From Pseudomonas sp. BMS12 (lineage in GTDB: Bacteria > Pseudomonadota > Gammaproteobacteria > Pseudomonadales > Pseudomonadaceae): a stretch of DNA of 64,000 nucleotides. The DNA lies in contig NZ_LSOF01000005.1 in assembly GCF_001592875.1 (NCBI RefSeq), positions 288,361 through 352,360 on the forward strand, given 5' to 3'. The notes under the pieces are model-generated. The model saw only the letters and a list, made by a program, of their open reading frames with translations, was not told the origin of the DNA and made no database searches. Positions 59,357-64,000 of this stretch are shown here, in pieces (the first letter of the stretch is position 1; each line of letters opens with the position of its first letter). Made by a program: the position numbers and the translations under genes.

Positions 59357-60760
59357 ATGTTCAACAGCACCCTGTGGCTGACCCTGGCCACCCTGGCCGG
59401 CCTCGGCCTCGGCTTCGCCCGGGAGTGGCTACTGGTCGCCGCCTGGGGCGCCGGTTCGCGCAGCGACGCCTTTCTCGTGGCGCTGTTCCTGCCGGAAGCG
59501 CTGCGCATGACCCTGGCTGCCGGGTTGCTGGGGGCGGCGGCATTGCCGCTCTATCTACAGCGGGACGAACTGGCCAGGAGCCGCTGGCTGAATGGCCTGA
59601 GCCCGTGGTTGTTGCTGATCGCAATACTGCTCGCAGGCCTGCTGGCACTGGGGGCACCGCTGTGGTGCCGCTTGATCGGCCCCGGCCTGGCGAGCGAGGC
59701 ACAGCACGAGGCCAGCGCCAGCCTGCAGCTGCTCGCCCTGTGTGCTCCCGGCTTTCTGCTGCACGCCTGGCTGAGCATTCCCCTGCAGGCCCGTGAACGC
59801 TTTGTCCTGGCGGGACTCGGCTCGCTGCTGTTCAACCTGCCACCGGTGTTGCTGCTGGCCCTGCAAGGCGCCGCCAGTAGCAACACGCAACTGGCCCTGG
59901 CCTGTATTGCCGGCAGCGTGCTGATGCCTCTGGCGTTGGTGCTGGCCGCCGGCCGGCTGGGCTGGCGACCCTGGCACTGGCGTGGCGAATCCGGTGCCGG
60001 GCGCGAGCTCCTTGGCCGTATCGGACCGCTCCTGGCCAGCAATGCCGCCAGTCAGGGACTGGCGCTGCTGGAGCGACTGATTGCCAGCCTGCTTGGTGAG
60101 GGCGCGGTGACCTGGGTCAACCTGGCGCGCAAACTGGTCAATCTGCCATTGATAGCCCTGATGGCGCTCAATCAGGTGCTGCTCGGCATGATGAGCGGCA
60201 AGACGGGGGGTGAACGCCTGCCCTTGTTGCGCCGCGGCCTGGCTGCGGCCACCTTGCTGAGCCTGCCGGCGGCCGTTGGTCTGGTCGGTGCCAGCCCGAC
60301 GCTGGTAGCCCTGCTGTTACCGCAACAAGCACAGAACAGCCCGTTGCCAGCCCTATTGGCCTGGTTTGCCATTCCACTGGTCTTCGGCGCCTGGAACGCC
60401 ATGCTGGCGCGCTACGCCTACGCCGCGGGAGATACCCGCCTGCCGCTGCGCTGCGAGCTGCTCGGCAGTGCTGCCAACGCCCTGCTGCTCGGTCTCCTGC
60501 CCTTCGCCCTGGGGCTTCCCGGCATCGCTCTGGCGGCCCTGGCTGGCGTACTCGTCACCAACGTGCTGCTGCTCAAGCGCCAGGAGCTGCTGCACAGCCT
60601 GGCCTGGCCGGCACAATGGCTGGCCAGCCTGCTCATGCTCGTTCTCGCCGCGGTCCTGCTGCACCCGCTGAGCAATCCCTGGCTGCAGCTACCGCTGAGC
60701 ACACTCTACGCGGCAAGCTGTCTGGCCGGTCTTGCCCTATGGTTGAAGCCCTGGCGCTAG
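59357..60760 (+). CDS. pslK: MurJ/MviN-type flippase PslK
   Basis: 467 residues with about 13 membrane helices and the MOP-superfamily pattern (LGLGFAREWLLVAAWGAGSRSDAFLVALFLPEALR at the start; WNAMLARYAYAAGDTR near 352). It is probably the Wzx-like flippase that moves the lipid-linked repeat outward. MurJ itself is usually longer and elsewhere; operon context and length (PslK is about 469) decide. The stop shares CTAG with the stop of convergent moeA, leaving no room for a terminator. Confidence 0.88.
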   Translation: MFNSTLWLTLATLAGLGLGFAREWLLVAAWGAGSRSDAFLVALFLPEALRMTLAAGLLGAAALPLYLQRDELARSRWLNGLSPWLLLIAILLAGLLALGAPLWCRLIGPGLASEAQHEASASLQLLALCAPGFLLHAWLSIPLQARERFVLAGLGSLLFNLPPVLLLALQGAASSNTQLALACIAGSVLMPLALVLAAGRLGWRPWHWRGESGAGRELLGRIGPLLASNAASQGLALLERLIASLLGEGAVTWVNLARKLVNLPLIALMALNQVLLGMMSGKTGGERLPLLRRGLAAATLLSLPAAVGLVGASPTLVALLLPQQAQNSPLPALLAWFAIPLVFGAWNAMLARYAYAAGDTRLPLRCELLGSAANALLLGLLPFALGLPGIALAALAGVLVTNVLLLKRQELLHSLAWPAQWLASLLMLVLAAVLLHPLSNPWLQLPLSTLYAASCLAGLALWLKPWR

Positions 60761-61953
60761 CCGAGCAATTCGCTCATGGGAATGAAGCGGAGGTGATCGC
60801 CCTCCGCCAAAGTGGCATTTTCTCTCACCTCCACCAGCCCATCGGCCCAGGCCGCACTGCGCAGCACCCCCGAGCTCTGGTTCGGGTAGAGCACCGCCCG
60901 CCCCTGCTCCAACCGCGCCCGCAGGTATTCCCGCCGACTGCCCGGCTTGCTCCAGGCAAATCCTGCGGGAACCGGGATGGCCAGCGGCTCAACCTCAGCA
61001 ACGCCGAGACGCCGCAGCAGATAGGGGCGCGCCAATAGACCGAAAGTCACCAGCGTCGACGCCGGATTGCCCGGCAGGCCGAGCACCGGCACGCCACGGT
61101 AGTGACCGCAGGTCAGAGGCTTGCCCGGCTTGATCGCCAGCTTCCACAGGGTCAGCTCGCCGTCTTCACGCAGCACCTGGCCGAGAAAGTCGGCCTCGCC
61201 AACCGACACACCACCGGTGGAGAGGATCAGGTCGACATCGTCCAAAGCCCCCAGGGCCAGGCGGGTAAGCTGCAGGTCGTCGGCCAGAATGCCCGCATCC
61301 AGCACCTCGCACCCGAGGCGCTGCAGCCAGGCACAGAGCAAACGGCGATTGCTGTTGTAGATCTGCCCAGGCTCCAGGGCCTGCCCCGGCTCGACCAGCT
61401 CGTCGCCCGTGGAAAGCACCGCCACCCGCGGTTTCCGCCGTACCGGCAACAGTGCGCAGCCCAGCGACGCCGCCAAGCCCAGCTGCACCGGCCCGAGACG
61501 CGAACCGGCGCTCAGCACCGCTTCGCCACGACGAGCCTCCTGCCCCTGGGTGCGCACATTCTGCCCGGCTCGCAGAGGCTCGCGGAAAGCTATGCGGCCG
61601 TCAGGCAGCACTTCGCAGTTCTCCTGCATTTCCACGGTATCCGCTCCAGATGGCAGCGGCGCGCCGGTAAAGATTCGTGCGCAGGTGCCAGGCTGCAATT
61701 GCTGTGGCGCCTGTCCGGCCTGGACACGCTGGCTCACGGGTAATGCCTCGCCCTTGTAGTCGGCCAGATTCAGTGCATAGCCATCCATCGCGCTGTTCGG
61801 CCATGGCGGCAGGTCCAGACCGGCAACCAGCTCGGTGGCCAGGACCCGGCCATCGGCAGCCGCCAGCGGTAACATTTCCAATTCGCGAATCGGCGCCTGA
61901 TCGGCAAGCGCCAGCAGGCGCTCCAGCGCCTCTTCGACCGGCAACAAGCTCAT
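60757..61953 (-). CDS. moeA: Molybdopterin molybdenumtransferase MoeA
   Basis: Inserts molybdate into adenylated molybdopterin. 398 residues from the ATG at 61953, which overlaps the moaB stop (ATGA); a TTG 15 bases earlier is less likely. Motifs: LDLPPWPNSAMDGYAL near 55-70, IFTGAPLPSGADTVEMQE, STGDELVEPGQ and TGGVSVGEADFL with GLPGNPAS, all standard for MoeA. A second moeA probably exists elsewhere (P. aeruginosa has two). Forms an operon with moaB. Confidence 0.95.
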   Translation of the reverse strand: MSLLPVEEALERLLALADQAPIRELEMLPLAAADGRVLATELVAGLDLPPWPNSAMDGYALNLADYKGEALPVSQRVQAGQAPQQLQPGTCARIFTGAPLPSGADTVEMQENCEVLPDGRIAFREPLRAGQNVRTQGQEARRGEAVLSAGSRLGPVQLGLAASLGCALLPVRRKPRVAVLSTGDELVEPGQALEPGQIYNSNRRLLCAWLQRLGCEVLDAGILADDLQLTRLALGALDDVDLILSTGGVSVGEADFLGQVLREDGELTLWKLAIKPGKPLTCGHYRGVPVLGLPGNPASTLVTFGLLARPYLLRRLGVAEVEPLAIPVPAGFAWSKPGSRREYLRARLEQGRAVLYPNQSSGVLRSAAWADGLVEVRENATLAEGDHLRFIPMSELLG

Positions 61954-62489
61954 CCGCGACTCTCGCAAACAGCGACTTGCTTCAGATGGGTCACGAAGTT
62001 GCAGGGGCGATGGCGATTGTCCAACTGCTCACCGAGGATGCCATCCCAGGCCGTACGGCAGGCGTTGGTGGAGCCCGGCAGACAGCAGACCAGCGTGCCA
62101 TTGGCCAGACCGGCGAGGGCGCGAGACTGGATGGTGGAGGTGCCGATATCTGCAACCGATATCTGGCGGAACAATTCACCAAAACCATCTACATGCTTGT
62201 CCAGCAGGCAACTCACAGCCTCCGGCGTGCTGTCGCGGCCGGTAAAACCCGTACCACCGGTAATCAGCACGACCTGTACCTCGTCTTCGGCAATCCACTG
62301 CGCCACCTGGGCGCGGATGCGGTACAGGTCATCCTTCAGCAGCACGCGTGCAGCCAGGCAGTGGCCTGCAGCGCTCAGGCGGTCAACGAACAGCTGACCG
62401 GAAGTGTCGGTATCCAGGGTGCGGGTATCGCTAACGGTAAGAACGGCGATGTTCAGCGGCACGAAAGCCGCCTCGGCCTTGTGGCTCAT
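61950..62489 (-). CDS. moaB: Molybdopterin adenylyltransferase-type protein MoaB
   Basis: 179 residues of the MoaB/MogA fold: [36 protein letters not shown] and [21 protein letters not shown]. It adenylates molybdopterin before molybdate insertion by MoeA. It precedes and overlaps moeA and is divergent from mobA, with 67 bases between the two start codons. Confidence 0.94.
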   Translation of the reverse strand: MSHKAEAAFVPLNIAVLTVSDTRTLDTDTSGQLFVDRLSAAGHCLAARVLLKDDLYRIRAQVAQWIAEDEVQVVLITGGTGFTGRDSTPEAVSCLLDKHVDGFGELFRQISVADIGTSTIQSRALAGLANGTLVCCLPGSTNACRTAWDGILGEQLDNRHRPCNFVTHLKQVAVCESRG

Positions 62490-62556
62490 GACGTGGTCCG
62501 GTTGTGGTGAAAACTGGCCGGTGTTATATCACAGGCCCCCGACTCAGAGCGCCGCC

Positions 62557-63156
62557 ATGACCAGCCCTGCCCCCCTCTGCTCGATCCTGCTTCTGGCCGG
62601 CGGCCGCGGACAACGCATGGGCGGCCAGGACAAGGGCCTGCTGGAGTGGCAAGGACGGCCGCTGATCGCACATCTGCACGCACTAGTGCGCCCGCTCACC
62701 GATGATCTGATCATTTCCTGCAATCGCAACCATGATCGCTATGCCCCTTATGCCGACCATCTGGTAATCGACGCCGAAACGGGGTTTCAAGGGCCGCTGG
62801 CAGGCATCCTCGCAGGCCTGGCCCAGGTGCGTCACGAGCACATGCTGGTATTGCCCTGCGACGCACCGCTGCTCGATACAACGCTACTGCAGGACTTGTA
62901 CAGCGCAGCGCTAGCTCAACCGCAGCGTCCAGTGATGGTCCGCCAGGGCGAGCAATGGGAGCCGCTGTTCTGCGTCATCCCCACGCTCCTGCACGAACCG
63001 CTGCTTGCAACCTGGAACGCTGGCGAGCGCAGTCCCAGACGCGCGCTGTTGCAACTAGATGCGCAGGCTTATCCCTGCACGACGCACGACCCACGCCTGG
63101 CCAACCTGAACACTCCCGAACTGCTCGCCAGCACGATGAAGCCGCAATTCGATTGA
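62557..63156 (+). CDS. mobA: Molybdenum cofactor guanylyltransferase MobA
   Basis: Attaches GMP to Mo-molybdopterin to make the bis-MGD form used by DMSO-reductase-family enzymes. 199 residues from the ATG at 62557. The nucleotide loop is [20 protein letters not shown] (near 12-31), and PLAGILAGL and [11 protein letters not shown] with the metal-binding aspartate follow. Start codons further upstream would overlap moaB. Divergent from moaB-moeA. Confidence 0.94.
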   Translation: MTSPAPLCSILLLAGGRGQRMGGQDKGLLEWQGRPLIAHLHALVRPLTDDLIISCNRNHDRYAPYADHLVIDAETGFQGPLAGILAGLAQVRHEHMLVLPCDAPLLDTTLLQDLYSAALAQPQRPVMVRQGEQWEPLFCVIPTLLHEPLLATWNAGERSPRRALLQLDAQAYPCTTHDPRLANLNTPELLASTMKPQFD

Positions 63157-63216
63157 ACTCATACCGCGCAAGCCCGTCAGAAACCCGGTAGTTCCCAAGA
63201 AATCAAGGAGATACCC

Positions 63217-63438
63217 ATGACCCGACGGAACCTCTACATCAGCTTCGCCTTTCTCGGCCTGGCCAGCCTGACCGGCTGCGCCACACCCAGCGTGATCACC
63301 CTCAACGATGGCAGCCAGGTGCAGACGGTAGACACACCGGAATTTGACGAAGACTCGGGTTTCTACGAATTCGAACAGCTGGACGGCAAACCTGCCCGCA
63401 TCAACAAGGATCAGGTAATCACCGTCAAAGAACTCTGA
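63217..63438 (+). CDS. YgdI/YgdR-type small lipoprotein
   Basis: 73 residues with a lipoprotein signal (lipobox LTGC at about 18-21) and an SH3-like DUF903 domain: TPSVITLNDGSQVQTVDTPEF and FYEFEQLDGKPARINKDQVITVKEL. It is predicted to be membrane-anchored and periplasmic. Aspartate at +2 is absent (mature N-terminus CATPS), so sorting to the outer membrane is expected. The ribosome binding site AAGGAG precedes the ATG. Function unknown; often near mobA in pseudomonads, as I recall. Confidence 0.9.
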   Translation: MTRRNLYISFAFLGLASLTGCATPSVITLNDGSQVQTVDTPEFDEDSGFYEFEQLDGKPARINKDQVITVKEL

Positions 63439-63499
63439 GCCACAGCGCCCCATCCGCCTCACAAGGACGTGATGCGGTAAAAAACCTTCAGCTAACCCC

Positions 63500-63527
63500 T
63501 TGTGCGGCAAAACTTTTTCGGTAAAAT
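63500..63527 (+). promoter_or_regulatory. tRNA-Pro promoter
   Basis: TTGTGC (63500-63505) and TAAAAT (63522-63527) are 16 bases apart and end 13 bases before the tRNA. The bases after the -10 are GC-rich (GCGCGCC), as in stringently controlled discriminators. Confidence 0.7.
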
Positions 63528-63540
63528 GCGCGCCATCCAT

Positions 63541-63617
63541 CGGAGCGTAGCGCAGCTTGGTAGCGCGTCTCGTTCGGGACGAGAAGGTCGCTGGTTCGAA
63601 TCCAGTCGCTCCGACCA
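63541..63617 (+). tRNA. tRNA-Pro, anticodon CGG
   Basis: 77 bases with CCA encoded. Acceptor CGGAGCG pairs with CGCTCCG; D stem GCGC/GCGC; anticodon stem TCTCG/CGAGA around loop TTCGGGA, giving anticodon CGG (63576-63578 approx.); T arm GCTGG TTCGAAT CCAGT. It decodes CCG, an abundant codon in this GC-rich genome. Confidence 0.97.
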
Positions 63618-63658
63618 TATCCCGACCTCAGCCTGCATGAGGCTGTGTCAAACTTAAG

Positions 63659-63683
63659 AAAACCGGCCTTGGCCGGTTTTTTT
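63659..63683 (+). terminator. Terminator of tRNA-Pro
   Basis: AAAACCGGCC (63659-63668) pairs with GGCCGGTTTT (63671-63680), and the T-run continues to 63683. Confidence 0.88.
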
Positions 63684-64000
63684 GTTTCCGATCATCTAAA
63701 AACCCTCTCTCACTTACTGCATATACACGCGGGAGAACACCTCATGATCGGACGAAGCTTAACGCCCCATTGAGCCACAACACCGCCACAAAAGACGTGG
63801 TGGCATGCCAGACTATGTCGCCCTCCAGCTCACCAGCGCCCTCGGTAACAATAGTCTCGAGTTGCAGCACCAGGAAGGCGTTGTAGTCACCACTCGCCTC
63901 CAGCCCCGCCAGAATCTCTTGGAGCCACCTGACTCCCAACTGCTGAGCCCCTACCCCCCCCACTCCGCCACCTCAAACGCCCAGTGTGGAGAAGCCGCGT
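63684..64000. other. Unrecognised region downstream of tRNA-Pro
   Basis: No gene can be called with confidence. Two frames are open: a minus-strand GTG frame 63742-63963 (73 codons) and a plus-strand frame from the ATG at 63802 that is still open at the window edge (begins MPDYVALQLTSALGNNSLEL). Neither matches a family I know, and there is no good ribosome binding site for either. Base composition is less GC-rich than its surroundings. Confidence 0.5.
63742..63963 (-). CDS. Doubtful small open frame after tRNA-Pro
   Basis: 73 codons with a GTG start in a run of G residues. The product would contain a helical stretch (GVRWLQEILAGLEASGDYNAF) and a hydrophobic C-terminus (TSFVAVLWLNGALSFV). 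It overlaps an equally long plus-strand frame, and at most one is real. Listed for completeness. Confidence 0.2.
   Translation of the reverse strand: MGGVGAQQLGVRWLQEILAGLEASGDYNAFLVLQLETIVTEGAGELEGDIVWHATTSFVAVLWLNGALSFVRS

Noticed and set aside
63055..63618. 187-codon minus-strand frame beginning MVGATGFEPATFSSRTRRAT
   Set aside because: It is the antisense of tRNA-Pro and of the lipoprotein and mobA end. This translated tRNA artefact is common in databases.

Overview
The window is a GC-rich, gene-dense chromosomal segment of a Pseudomonas. Gene content and order are what I remember of the P. aeruginosa PAO1 block from sth/nqr (about PA2991) to mobA (about PA3031): sthA, nqrM, apbE, nqrFEDCBA, gapB, mfd, csiV-like, mtnP, nagZ, psrA, lexA, sulA, topA, fadAB, usp, an ABC-F ATPase, slt, a MOSC protein, yegS, glycerol genes, an AraC regulator, moeA, moaB, mobA and a small lipoprotein. 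Several modules are additional to that backbone, so this is probably a non-aeruginosa species (mendocina/oleovorans type is a guess). The PAO1 comparison is from memory and was not searched.

Layout. 1-8078 (minus): 3'-truncated sthA, then the complete Na+-pumping NADH:quinone reductase operon nqrABCDEF with its flavin transferase apbE and maturation factor nqrM. A strong -10 and a 15-bp leader hairpin precede nqrA. 8432-16617: gapB diverges from mfd, followed by a CsiV-like protein and a SWIM/SNF2 helicase. 16673-19717 (minus): psrA, a cytosolic-looking YkuD protein, nagZ and mtnP form a peptidoglycan-recycling and purine-salvage unit. 19961-21055: lexA-sulA, with two SOS boxes. 21116-28403 (minus): two small unknowns, topA, a DUF1653 protein and the fadBA beta-oxidation operon, which has a PsrA-like site upstream. 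28748-38170: usp, ABC-F, slt, MOSC, an unusual chemoreceptor and cheV. 38295-44413 (minus): an operon of an alkyl-DHAP-synthase-like flavoprotein, glycerol-3-phosphate dehydrogenase, FGGY kinase, a small membrane protein and the lipid kinase YegS, divergent from an AraC regulator.

The most notable element is 45715-60760: eleven genes whose order, families and lengths match the P. aeruginosa psl exopolysaccharide operon (pslA to pslK), placed between the araC-like gene and moeA rather than at the PAO1 psl locus. A hexapeptide-repeat acyltransferase lies between pslJ and pslK, and no pslL-type acyltransferase follows. PslA primes the undecaprenyl carrier, PslB makes GDP-mannose, PslC/F/H/I add sugars, PslK flips, PslJ polymerises, PslE/D control length and export, and PslG is a periplasmic glycoside hydrolase. 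The PslE kinase-like domain has lost its Walker A lysine.

The right end holds the molybdenum cofactor genes, a small lipoprotein, tRNA-Pro(CGG) with promoter and terminator, and about 300 bases I do not recognise. No CRISPR array, insertion sequence, rRNA or clear prophage was seen.
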